A stretch of 7,938 nucleotides of DNA from Pseudomonadota bacterium (GTDB taxonomy: Bacteria; Desulfobacterota; Syntrophia; Syntrophales; JADFWA01). The translations under genes were made by a program, and so were the position numbers. The notes under the pieces were generated by a model. It was not told the origin of the DNA. It made no database searches and saw nothing but the letters and a program-made list of their open reading frames with translations. The DNA is taken from the NCBI GenBank assembly GCA_030596145.1, contig JAUVKS010000075.1, forward strand, positions 1-7,938, given 5' to 3'. Shown here in pieces: positions 1-6,560 of this stretch; within the stretch, counting starts at the first letter, position 1; each line of letters begins with the position of its first letter.

Positions 1-44
1 CCTGTTGCCTTCAAAATCTCGTCTACGGTTAGTGTACAGTTCAT
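1..44 (-). CDS. murF: MurF N-terminus (partial, cut by window edge)
   Basis: UDP-MurNAc-tripeptide:D-Ala-D-Ala ligase, the last cytoplasmic Mur ligase, which adds the D-Ala-D-Ala dipeptide. Only the first 14 codons are inside the window. They read MNCTLTVDEILKAT and the next codon begins GG, which fits the usual MurF opening of the type 'LT-x-E-I-x-ATGG'. The call rests on this short match plus position directly after murE on the same strand, where murF is expected in dcw clusters. An in-frame TGA lies 9 bases upstream of the ATG, so no longer N-terminus is possible. No Shine-Dalgarno sequence precedes the ATG; heptad repeat sequence occupies that position instead. The catalytic regions cannot be seen. 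Confidence 0.8.
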   Translation of the reverse strand, partial: MNCTLTVDEILKAT

Positions 45-103
45 CTTTAGAGTTCAGAGTTTAAAGTTTAGGATCATTTTAACTTTAGTTCACTTTAGTC
101 ACT
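45..103. repeat. Heptad-type repeat in the murE-murF gap
   Basis: This gap has no coding potential and consists almost wholly of short related units. Positions 51-71 are three back-to-back heptads: AGTTCAG, AGTTTAA and AGTTTAG. Positions 81-108 carry units in the opposite sense: AACTTTAGTT, then CACTTTAGT, then CACTTTAAG, the last overlapping the end of murE. The two halves are imperfectly complementary, so a weak hairpin is possible. The same repeat family fills the gap on the other side of murE (1632-1713). I see no T-tract after a stable stem on the transcribed strand, so it does not look like an intrinsic terminator. Function unknown. Confidence 0.65.
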
Positions 104-1609
104 TTAAGCTTTAGGCAATTTTTTAAGCGCTTCCCTGCTTATCACTCTGTCGTCGAAGGAGATCCGACGATCTCCTATGATCTGGTAATCTTCGTGTCCC
201 TTTCCTGCAATTAGGACAATATCTGAAACATCAGCAATGGCAATTGCAAGCTCGATTGCCGCCTTTCGATCGGGAATGATAACGTAGCCTTTTTCGTCAA
301 AATTTTTTGTCAGATTTTTCGGGGAATGCTTTTTTGTGTCACCCAGTATCCCCTTTTCTATCTCATTTATGATCATAAGAGGGTCTTCAGTTCTTGGATT
401 ATCGGAAGTAATTATGGCAAGCTCGCTTAGTGTTGTGGCAACATTTCCCATGAGTGGTCTCTTCCCGTGGTCCCTGTCACCACCACACCCGAAGACCGTG
501 ATAATCTTCTTCTCGAATCTGGATAAGTTTTGTAGTACCTTCTTCAGGGCATCTTCCGTGTGGGCATAGTCTACAAAAACTGCTGGTTGCCCTGGTTTGC
601 TCACCTTTTCCAGACGTCCCGGTATTTTTTTTAGGTTTTCTATGCCAGCCCGAATATGCTCTTCTGAAATTTGAAGTGAAGAGGCTGCTGCTGTTGCAGT
701 CAGGATATTATAAAGATTGAACTTTCCGATCATCGGAGAGTTGATGGTATAATTGCCGTGATGAGTTTTGATTTCCGCCTTTATCCCTTCTGGTGAGAGG
801 ATGAAATTCCGAGCTGAAACATCACATTCATTCTCGATACCGAAGGACAGAGCCTTTTTGCCAGTTTCCTTAAAAAGTCTCTGTCCCCAGGGATCATCTA
901 CATTTATAATCATCTTTTCGCCGATGTTGAGTATCTCTTGGAAAAGTATTTTCTTCGCCAGAAAGTATCTTTCCATAGTATTGTGATAATCAAGATGTTC
1001 CTGAGAAAGATTTGTAAATATTCCCAGGTCGAACTCACAGCTATTAACCCTTTTCAGATCGAGTGAATGAGAACTTACCTCTAAGATTACATGAGTTACT
1101 CCGGAGTCCACCATCTTCCTCAGCGTCCTATGCAAGTCGAGGGACTGCGGTGTCGTAATGAAGGCGGGGAATACATTTCCGTCAAATCGATAGTTGACCG
1201 TTCCTATTACCCCGACTGAGAGCCCCGCCGCATTGAAGATCGATTCTAAAATATAACTTACCGTCGTCTTTCCATTTGTCCCGGTTATGCCTATTAAACA
1301 TAAATCAGCAGAGGGATTCCGATAGAAGATTTTCCCCAGTATGCCAAGAGCCTGCCTGCTGTCCGCAACCTTTATGGAAGTTATCCGCGGTTTTGTGTGG
1401 ATATCCTTTTCATGTACGATATATCTTGCTCCACCCTTTAGCGCGTCGGAAATATAGTCGTGGCCATCAGACATGTGGCCGCAAATGGCAACGAATAAAG
1501 ACCCCTCCCCACACTGCCTGGAATCATAACAAATGGAAGAAACATCACCCGAGGTGTCTCCTGATATCTGAAGGATATCGAGACCTTTTGTTAAACGAGA
1601 TAGTTGCAA
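104..1609 (-). CDS. murE: MurE, UDP-MurNAc-L-Ala-D-Glu:meso-DAP ligase
   Basis: Cytoplasmic ATP-dependent ligase that adds meso-diaminopimelate to UDP-MurNAc-L-Ala-D-Glu. The 501 residues match the usual family length. Visible motifs: the N-terminal UDP-binding segment with YDSR (28-31); the Mur ligase P-loop GITGTNGKTT (107-116); TTPQSLDLHRTL (152-163); EVSSHSLDLKR (177-187); YFLAK, whose Lys219 is the probable carbamylated lysine; GRLEKV (331-336); DYAHTEDAL (347-355); the DNPR motif (403-406) that in this family marks meso-DAP rather than lysine specificity; and GKGHEDYQ (469-476). The start is TTG at 1609, chosen because AAGAGGA sits 6 bases upstream and the N-terminus aligns with the family; no ATG fits. 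Unlike the upstream genes it is separated from its neighbours by repeat-filled gaps of 110 and 59 bp. No missing key residue was seen. Confidence 0.97.
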   Translation of the reverse strand: MQLSRLTKGLDILQISGDTSGDVSSICYDSRQCGEGSLFVAICGHMSDGHDYISDALKGGARYIVHEKDIHTKPRITSIKVADSRQALGILGKIFYRNPSADLCLIGITGTNGKTTVSYILESIFNAAGLSVGVIGTVNYRFDGNVFPAFITTPQSLDLHRTLRKMVDSGVTHVILEVSSHSLDLKRVNSCEFDLGIFTNLSQEHLDYHNTMERYFLAKKILFQEILNIGEKMIINVDDPWGQRLFKETGKKALSFGIENECDVSARNFILSPEGIKAEIKTHHGNYTINSPMIGKFNLYNILTATAAASSLQISEEHIRAGIENLKKIPGRLEKVSKPGQPAVFVDYAHTEDALKKVLQNLSRFEKKIITVFGCGGDRDHGKRPLMGNVATTLSELAIITSDNPRTEDPLMIINEIEKGILGDTKKHSPKNLTKNFDEKGYVIIPDRKAAIELAIAIADVSDIVLIAGKGHEDYQIIGDRRISFDDRVISREALKKLPKA

Positions 1610-1615
1610 ATCAAT

Positions 1616-1622
1616 TCCTCTT
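1616..1622 (-). promoter_or_regulatory. Ribosome-binding site of murE
   Basis: On the minus strand this reads AAGAGGA, six bases before the TTG at 1609. It decides the murE start in favour of this TTG, since no ATG lies nearby. It falls just outside the 3' arm of the inverted repeat at 1635-1713, so a folded hairpin would leave the site exposed. Confidence 0.75.
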
Positions 1623-1631
1623 AATATAGTT

Positions 1632-1713
1632 CTGAGTTCAGAGTTCCGAGTTCAAAGTTAGTTTCGAGTTCTGAATTTTTTAACTCTGAACTTTGAACCC
1701 GGAACTTTGAACT
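1632..1713. repeat. Heptanucleotide repeat forming a long imperfect inverted repeat (ftsI-murE gap)
   Basis: The 110-bp gap between ftsI and murE is dominated by heptads of the form AGTTCNR. The left arm (1635-1659) reads AGTTCAG, AGTTCCG, AGTTCAA, then AGTT. The right arm (1689-1713), read on the other strand, is AGTTCAA, AGTTCCG, GGTTCAA, then AGTT. Aligning the arms gives 23 identities out of 25, so the transcript could form a stem of about 25 bp with one wobble and one mismatch. The loop is 29 nt and contains a smaller GAGTT/AACTC stem (1666-1670 with 1682-1686). In the direction of transcription the stem is followed by AGAACTATATTAAG, not a U-tract, so it is not a standard intrinsic terminator. 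A related array lies beyond murE at 45-103. Confidence 0.85.
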
Positions 1714-1719
1714 ATGTCA

Positions 1720-3759
1720 TTAAGATCCGTTGCTGAAGAAAACCGTGCAGGACCGATGGTTCTTTATCGGAACGCCAGGAGATGGGTTCTGGCTCACTGC
1801 CCAGCCGCTTCCCACGATCTTCAAGTCAAATTTCTTTTCCTGTGACAATTTTAGTACATTCCTCATGGACATGCCCCTAAAGTCCAGCATGGTTGCATCT
1901 CTATGTTCTTTGGCGGTGTCTCTGGGGCCTCTGGTGGTGTCTCTGGGGGGGGCTCCGGGGTCAGACCCACCTACACACTTGACAACATAATCTATCATTT
2001 GTGTGGGATTAACCTCAGGTGTGCATACTGTCAACTGTGTAGGCCTGATCCCATCAGAGACGTCAGAGACCCCATACGACAAGTACGATATCTGCTCCGC
2101 AATATTCTTGAAGACGGGGGCTGCTGCTACTCCTCCCCATCTGGGACTTGCGGGTTCATCAAGCACTACGAGAATAGCTACTTGCGGATTCTCAGCAGGG
2201 AAAAATCCCATAAAGGATGTTTTCACCTTATCATGTGAATACCTACCTTCTGCAAAATCGAATTTTTGAGATGTCCCGGTCTTTCCTGCCACGGCAACAT
2301 CCGCGATCCGGGCATTCCTGCCGGTACCGCCTTCATCCTCTACAACATCCGTGAGAATAGAGGTAACTCTTCTGGCGGTGGCGGAAGAGACCACCCTCCT
2401 TGCAACGGCAGGTGCAAATTCCTTAACAATCCGGCCTTTCTGATCAATCAATCCACGAACAACATGAGGTTTCATTAAAACGCCATCATTAGCAATGGCA
2501 GAAAGGGCAGTAATCAACTGTATCGCAGTTACTGAAACCCCCTGACCAAAGGCTATTGTTGCCGTGTCAACCTTTGTCCAGTTTTCAGGTTTTCTGATAA
2601 TTCCGGGAGATTCACCGGGGAGGTCTATCTCCGTTTTGGAGCCAAATCCAAAATTCATGATGTATTGATGAAAATTTTCTTTGCCCAGTATTTCCAGTAC
2701 CTTAACGGCACCAATGTTGCTTGAATATTTAAGGATTTCACGAAAGGAAAGCTCCTCATGTTTTTTTACGTCACGTATTGTTTTGTTCCCCACCCGATAA
2801 GCACCATTTTCACAGTAAAACATATCAAATTCCTCTACCGTACTTTCCTCAAGTGCCGCAGCTGCCAGAAATGGCTTGAATATTGAACCGGGGTCAAAAC
2901 AATCCGTGATCACTCTGTTTCTCCATGCTCCGGGGGAATGTCTGAAAAAGGTATTGGGGTTAAAGCCTGGCTCATTAACCATTGCAAGTATCCCACCCGT
3001 TCTTGGATCCATGACAATAGCAATTCCCCCCTTTGCCCCTGTTTTCCTTACAGCGTTATTCAACTGTGATTCAACTAAATGTTGAATTCTGCTATCAATG
3101 GTAAGGATCAGGTTACAGCTTTCGTTCTGCTTTCCAATAGTCGAGCTCTCACTTAGAAAGATTTTCTTTCCCTTTGCATCCCTTCCCCACAGGAAATTCC
3201 CCGGTTTTCCTTTTAAATAGCTGTCATATTTCAGTTCCAACCCCTCAAGTCCTGTAGAGTCTAAGCCCACGAATCCAAGGAGTTGACCTGCCAGTCTTCT
3301 ATTTGGATAAAATCGTTTCGGCTCCTTTATTAAATAAACGTCATCAATATTTAGGGCACTTACATTGCTGGCCTGATCTGGGGAGATCCTTCTTGCTATC
3401 CAGCAAAAGTTCTTAGAGCTTGAAAGCTTTTTCAGGATGGCTTTTCTTTTCATGCCGAGAACTGACGAAAGTTTTGAAGAAACCATGCGATGGTTATTTA
3501 TTTTCGATGGATTTGCGCAGACTGAATCCACCATTATACTCGCAGCAAGTTTCTTTCCATTTCGATCAAGTATAAGGCCCCTTTCATGTTGAAACTGGAG
3601 GGTCTTTGTGTGCTGCCTTTCCGCTTGCGCTTTAAGGGTGTCCCCGGAAAGAATCTGGAGCTGAAATGCCCTTGATATCAAGGCGATAAACAATACCAGG
3701 AAAAACACCAGCAAGGTTATTGCCCTGAACCGCAACCATTTTCTTGATTTTCTGGTCAT
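1720..3759 (-). CDS. ftsI: FtsI-type class B penicillin-binding protein with PASTA domain
   Basis: Membrane-anchored transpeptidase that cross-links septal peptidoglycan, 679 residues. Seen in order: a short basic cytoplasmic tail; one membrane helix (about 13-30); the pedestal/dimerisation domain opening with ERGLILDRNG (59-68); and the transpeptidase domain with SIFK (catalytic Ser292, Lys295), SSN (346-348) and KTGT (493-496). A linker (about 596-622) leads into a C-terminal PASTA domain (about 623-679). E. coli FtsI lacks PASTA and is shorter; PASTA-bearing division PBPs are familiar in Firmicutes and in deltaproteobacterial-type dcw clusters. The start ATG overlaps the ftsL stop as ATGA, implying translational coupling. 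The linker is odd: it has the 7-residue repeats PRDTTRG, PRDTAKE and a run of eight C in the coding strand (1945-1952). A SpoVD-like name is possible, but the dcw position favours FtsI. Confidence 0.94.
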   Translation of the reverse strand: MTRKSRKWLRFRAITLLVFFLVLFIALISRAFQLQILSGDTLKAQAERQHTKTLQFQHERGLILDRNGKKLAASIMVDSVCANPSKINNHRMVSSKLSSVLGMKRKAILKKLSSSKNFCWIARRISPDQASNVSALNIDDVYLIKEPKRFYPNRRLAGQLLGFVGLDSTGLEGLELKYDSYLKGKPGNFLWGRDAKGKKIFLSESSTIGKQNESCNLILTIDSRIQHLVESQLNNAVRKTGAKGGIAIVMDPRTGGILAMVNEPGFNPNTFFRHSPGAWRNRVITDCFDPGSIFKPFLAAAALEESTVEEFDMFYCENGAYRVGNKTIRDVKKHEELSFREILKYSSNIGAVKVLEILGKENFHQYIMNFGFGSKTEIDLPGESPGIIRKPENWTKVDTATIAFGQGVSVTAIQLITALSAIANDGVLMKPHVVRGLIDQKGRIVKEFAPAVARRVVSSATARRVTSILTDVVEDEGGTGRNARIADVAVAGKTGTSQKFDFAEGRYSHDKVKTSFMGFFPAENPQVAILVVLDEPASPRWGGVAAAPVFKNIAEQISYLSYGVSDVSDGIRPTQLTVCTPEVNPTQMIDYVVKCVGGSDPGAPPRDTTRGPRDTAKEHRDATMLDFRGMSMRNVLKLSQEKKFDLKIVGSGWAVSQNPSPGVPIKNHRSCTVFFSNGS
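1911..1952 (-). repeat. 21-bp tandem duplication and C8 tract in the ftsI linker
   Basis: Positions 1911-1927 and 1932-1948 are 17-base copies differing at a single position, offset by exactly 21 bp. They encode the repeated PRDT..G/E heptapeptides (about residues 605-618). The second copy runs into eight consecutive G on the plus strand (1945-1952), which is C8 on the coding strand. Because the period is a multiple of three, copy-number change would keep the frame. Length change in the C8 run would not. Confidence 0.8.
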
Positions 3760-4061
3760 TTTAGAAAGACAACCTGTTCCCTTTCAGGGTAGTGCATCTT
3801 TAATTTATCTTTAGCAATTCCCTCGATACGCTGAGGTGACTTCAGGGTAGCGTATTCAACTTTTAACTTTTTATTTTCCGCCAGGAGGCTGTCTCTGATG
3901 CTCATTTTTTCCGCTATCAAATAGTTTAGCTCTGTATAATGCAGATGTGACCAGACATAAATGAGAGCGGTTGCCATAAGAACCAGGCTAACAATGATCA
4001 TTGTGGAAAACCTCAACCCCACATCTTCTTTTTTCCCATCATACTTGGAAGCTCTTGCCAT
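3756..4061 (-). CDS. ftsL: FtsL-like cell division protein
   Basis: Small bitopic inner-membrane protein of the divisome; the family forms a coiled-coil complex with FtsB/DivIC and FtsQ and activates FtsWI. From the chosen start it has 101 residues: a charged cytoplasmic tail (1-17), one hydrophobic helix (about 19-38), then a polar, Leu-rich stretch (about 42-72) with coiled-coil character, followed by SPQRIEGIAKDKLKM, a pattern common at the end of FtsL/DivIC domains. Sequence conservation in this family is poor, so position between rsmH and ftsI carries much of the weight. An ATG six bases upstream (4067) is also in frame, but GAGGA would abut it directly; the same GAGGA lies 6 bases before the ATG at 4061, which is therefore preferred. 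It overlaps ftsI by 4 bp. Confidence 0.88.
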   Translation of the reverse strand: MARASKYDGKKEDVGLRFSTMIIVSLVLMATALIYVWSHLHYTELNYLIAEKMSIRDSLLAENKKLKVEYATLKSPQRIEGIAKDKLKMHYPEREQVVFLK

Positions 4062-4067
4062 TAACAT

Positions 4068-4072
4068 TCCTC
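4068..4072 (-). promoter_or_regulatory. Ribosome-binding site of ftsL, overlapping the rsmH stop
   Basis: GAGGA on the minus strand overlaps the rsmH TGA stop codon (4071-4073). Its spacing is 6 bases to the ATG at 4061 and zero to the ATG at 4067, so it selects the shorter FtsL form. The overlap suggests translational coupling of rsmH and ftsL. Confidence 0.65.
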
Positions 4073-5009
4073 AAATTTTCATAGCCGTCCTCAGCTTGGC
4101 ACTCCTTGCTTTCGGATTAGCATCCAATTCGGCATTGCTGGGTGTGGTTGGTTTTTTAGTTAACACCTTCAACTTCGGTTCTCTGTCACAGACACAAATT
4201 GGAAAATCAGAAGGGCAGATGCATCCCTTTTCCCAGGAACGGAACAGGTTCTTTACAATTCTATCCTCAAGAGAATGAAATGAAATTATGGAAAATTTGC
4301 CTCCTCTGTTGAGCACGGTAATGCCATCATTTATTGCCCTGTGAAGGTTTAAAAGTTCGTTGTTAACTGCAATTCTTAAGGCTTGGAAGGTTTTGGTTGC
4401 GGGATGTATTCTCTTCCGCTTTAACTGAGGAGGTAGTGCCTGTACCACAATCGCAGCAAGCTCTTTGGTTGTCTTTATCGGAGATGCTTTCCTTTTTGCC
4501 GAAATAGCTCTAACAATCCTTCCAGCCATTATCTCTTCGCCATATTTTCTTATTATCCTTTCTAATTCTTTATCTGAAAGTGTATTTACAAGATCACAAG
4601 CGTTCAAAGACTGTCTGCGATCCATACGCATATCGAGCAGCGCGTCTAATGAGAAACTGAAACCCCTGTCCGCCGTTTCAAGCTGGTGGGAGGAAACGCC
4701 GAGATCGAGCAGTATCCCGTCAACCTTTTTTATATTCAGGTCAGCTAATATTTCACCGATATCTGCAAAATTGCCTTTAACAAGGATCTTTCTGTTGCCA
4801 AATGGCTCCAATCTCCGCCGCGATTCCACAAGCGCGTCATCATCTGCGTCGATTCCGATAAGCACTCCGTCGGGAGCTGTTTTTTGCAGTATGTGATAGG
4901 CATGTCCCCCTCCTCCTAAGGTGCCATCAAGATAAATCCCCCCCGGTCTGCAATTGAGAGAATCTACAACCTCCTTTAGCATTACAGGTTTATGGAAGAG
5001 AGATTCCAT
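4071..5009 (-). CDS. rsmH: RsmH, 16S rRNA m4C1402 methyltransferase
   Basis: SAM-dependent N4-methyltransferase acting on C1402 of 16S rRNA, formerly MraW. Its 312 residues are a normal length. Visible family signatures: the N-terminal HKPVMLKEVVD (6-16); the SAM-binding loop DGTLGGGGHAYHIL (28-41); GIDADDDAL (52-60); LLDLGVSSHQL (100-110) followed by DRGFSF (114-119); DMRMD (126-130); the inserted helical domain; SFHSLEDRIVK (243-253); a Cys cluster C263-x-C265 and C272-x-C274 seen in many RsmH proteins; and the C-terminal NPKARSAKLR (298-307). The ATG at 5009 is 5 bp past the mraZ stop; there is only a weak upstream purine stretch, so translation is probably coupled to mraZ. The mraZ-rsmH-ftsL order is the standard head of a dcw cluster. 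Confidence 0.97.
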   Translation of the reverse strand: MESLFHKPVMLKEVVDSLNCRPGGIYLDGTLGGGGHAYHILQKTAPDGVLIGIDADDDALVESRRRLEPFGNRKILVKGNFADIGEILADLNIKKVDGILLDLGVSSHQLETADRGFSFSLDALLDMRMDRRQSLNACDLVNTLSDKELERIIRKYGEEIMAGRIVRAISAKRKASPIKTTKELAAIVVQALPPQLKRKRIHPATKTFQALRIAVNNELLNLHRAINDGITVLNRGGKFSIISFHSLEDRIVKNLFRSWEKGCICPSDFPICVCDREPKLKVLTKKPTTPSNAELDANPKARSAKLRTAMKI

Positions 5010-5014
5010 ACTGT

Positions 5015-5461
5015 TTATATTCCGAGATCGGCCATATATTCGCTGAAGCTGTCAATGTCGACGGATGTTTTGTTTATCTCATCCTCCCAGCGTTCTTTGC
5101 TCCATATCTCAATGACTTTAATCATCCCTGTAAGGACGACATCTTTTTCAAGTTTTGCAAATTCCCGAAGAGTTGGCGGGATAAGGACTCTTCCCTGACT
5201 GTCAAAGGTGCAGTCGACTGCGCCGGACATAAAAAAGCGTTGGAATCTCCTTACTTCTCTTCTCAGTATTGATTGGTGACTGACCTTTTCTTCTATTATC
5301 CTCCATTCATCATAGGGAAAGACCATCAAGTAGCCATCCCAGTTCGTGATCACCATCTTGTTGTCATATTTATCGGCGAAAACTTCGCGAAGTTTGGCAG
5401 GGAAAATTATTCTACCCTTGCCATCTATCGTGTGATGATATCTTCCTCTGAATACGGACAT
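5015..5461 (-). CDS. mraZ: MraZ, transcriptional regulator of the dcw cluster
   Basis: DNA-binding protein of the AbrB-like swapped-hairpin fold that in E. coli represses its own dcw promoter and is antagonised by RsmH. From the chosen start it has 148 residues. The two repeats of the family motif are clear: IDGKGRIIFPAKLRE (12-26) and FDSQGRVLIPPTLRE (86-100). The start is the ATG at 5461 (MSVFRGRYHH), since the family begins at FRGRY and a GGGGGG run lies about 11 bases upstream. A TTG at 5482 in frame would add seven residues but would destroy the leader and read through the ribosome-binding site. It is the first gene after a strong promoter with three MraZ-type boxes (5476-5500), so autoregulation is expected. 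Confidence 0.96.
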   Translation of the reverse strand: MSVFRGRYHHTIDGKGRIIFPAKLREVFADKYDNKMVITNWDGYLMVFPYDEWRIIEEKVSHQSILRREVRRFQRFFMSGAVDCTFDSQGRVLIPPTLREFAKLEKDVVLTGMIKVIEIWSKERWEDEINKTSVDIDSFSEYMADLGI

Positions 5462-5475
5462 TTCAGGCAAATCCC

Positions 5476-5500
5476 CCCACAATCATCCACTTTTCTCCAC
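5476..5500 (-). promoter_or_regulatory. MraZ operator: three GTGG(A/G) boxes with 10-nt period
   Basis: On the minus strand GTGGA (5496-5500), GTGGA (5486-5490) and GTGGG (5476-5480) are direct repeats separated by exactly 5 bases each. This is the arrangement known for MraZ binding in E. coli (TGGGN repeats with 5-nt spacers). They lie downstream of the -10 box at 5510-5515, across the expected start region and 5' leader. A fourth GTGGC (5507-5511) overlaps the -10 box at 11 nt from the next box. The last box merges into the G-rich ribosome-binding site of mraZ. Confidence 0.85.
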
Positions 5501-5509
5501 CATGATGCC

Positions 5510-5538
5510 ACTATAAGGAGGGATTTGTTGTTTGTCAA
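5510..5538 (-). promoter_or_regulatory. Sigma-70-type promoter of the mraZ operon
   Basis: On the minus strand the -35 box is TTGACA (5533-5538), a perfect consensus, and the -10 box is TATAGT (5510-5515), five of six, with a 17-bp spacer. Transcription should begin near 5503, giving a leader of about 42 nt. The -35 box starts 8 bases after the mltG stop codon, so the promoter sits wholly in the short mltG-mraZ gap. Confidence 0.9.
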
Positions 5539-5546
5539 GAAAAAAT

Positions 5547-6560
5547 TTAGTGTTTTCTTCTTTTAATCTGATATTTTATGACGGCTTTATTGTGAGAGGC
5601 AAGATCAGATGAAAAATGGTGGGAACCGTTATTTTTGGATACAAAATAAAGATAATCAACGGGTGCTGGATAAAGGGTTGCAAGTAAGGAGTCTATGCCG
5701 GGATTTGAAATAGGGCCGGGTGGCAATCCCTTTATTCGATATGTGTTATAAGGTGTTTTTTCTCTTAAGTGATTCTTTTTTATATTTCCATCAAAGTGTT
5801 TAAGTCCGTAAATAACAGTGGGATCACTTTGCAGCCTCATCCCCGTTTTCAATCTGTTATGGAAAACAGCGGATATCAGTTTCTTTTCTTCCTTTGTTCC
5901 TCCTTCCTTTTCGATAATAGATGCCAGGGTAACGAATTCAGCAGTGGTGAATCCGAATTGATGCGCTCTTTTCAACATCTCGGGTGTTACCACCTGTCGG
6001 AATCGGTTGACCATAAATCTGATAATTTTCTTTGGACCCACTGATCGGCTTAGGATGTAAGTGTCCGGGAATAGATATCCTTCAACACTTGGACCCTCTA
6101 TTCCGAGAGATGAAACGAATTGGGGATTTGATGCCATCTTAATAAATGCTTCCTCATCGGCGAGATTGGTGGAAGCAAGGCGAGCGGCTATCTTGCGTAT
6201 GTTAAAGCCTTCAGGTATGGATACCCGATATCCTTTAATTTTACCATTTATCAATTTATCGACGATCTCTGCCGGGGACATGGAACTGCTCAGATCATAT
6301 TCTCCCGCTCTGATATTGGTTGGGGCGTCTTTCAGCCTTGCCAGCAGATGAAACAACCTTTTGTGTTTTATTAATCCTGCTTCCTCGAGGATGCCGGTAA
6401 CATCAGGATAGTTGGCCCCTATGGGGATTTCTATCGTAACGGATACGTTCAGACTGTCTACAGGGGTTTCTGCATAATTTGAGAAGATTGCATAGAGAAC
6501 AAAAGGGACTATTATGCAGATGATAGCTATAAGAAATTTATTTTCGTTTATGAACCGCAT
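5547..6560 (-). CDS. mltG: MltG, endolytic murein transglycosylase
   Basis: Inner-membrane YceG-family lytic transglycosylase that cleaves nascent glycan strands and is thought to set their length. Its 337 residues are typical. Seen: one N-terminal membrane helix (about 9-27); a LysM-like region ending near GEYDLSSSMSPAEIVDKLI (86-104); then the catalytic domain with EGYLFPDTY (160-168), ASIIEKE (213-219, Glu217 the expected catalytic acid), AVFHNRLKTGMRLQSDPTV (231-249), YNTYRIKGLPPGPISNPG (271-288) and YLYFVSKNNGSHHFS (303-317). The ATG at 6560 gives a complete membrane anchor, but no Shine-Dalgarno sequence precedes it. It is the upstream neighbour of the mraZ promoter on the same strand, with a 64-base interval from its stop to the end of the mraZ leader region and no visible terminator, so read-through into the dcw genes is plausible. 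Confidence 0.95.
   Translation of the reverse strand: MRFINENKFLIAIICIIVPFVLYAIFSNYAETPVDSLNVSVTIEIPIGANYPDVTGILEEAGLIKHKRLFHLLARLKDAPTNIRAGEYDLSSSMSPAEIVDKLINGKIKGYRVSIPEGFNIRKIAARLASTNLADEEAFIKMASNPQFVSSLGIEGPSVEGYLFPDTYILSRSVGPKKIIRFMVNRFRQVVTPEMLKRAHQFGFTTAEFVTLASIIEKEGGTKEEKKLISAVFHNRLKTGMRLQSDPTVIYGLKHFDGNIKKNHLREKTPYNTYRIKGLPPGPISNPGIDSLLATLYPAPVDYLYFVSKNNGSHHFSSDLASHNKAVIKYQIKRRKH

Noticed and set aside
45..103. The heptad arrays as a CRISPR array
   Set aside because: Units are only 7-9 nt with no unique spacers and no cas genes nearby.
1635..1713. The inverted repeat as an intrinsic terminator between ftsI and murE
   Set aside because: No U-tract follows the stem on the transcribed strand, and termination here would cut off murE and murF, for which no other promoter is evident.
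4465..4896. Plus-strand open frame of 143 codons opposite rsmH
   Set aside because: It is antisense to well-conserved RsmH motifs, Ser-rich and without recognisable features; treated as a shadow.
5462..5482. Longer MraZ starting at TTG 5482
   Set aside because: The extra seven residues would be encoded by the operator and ribosome-binding site, and the family N-terminus begins at MSVFRGRY.
5537..5559. AAGAAAA/TTTTCTT stem at the end of mltG as a terminator
   Set aside because: It has only seven base pairs, nearly all A-T, overlaps the -35 box of mraZ and has no following U-tract in the right place.
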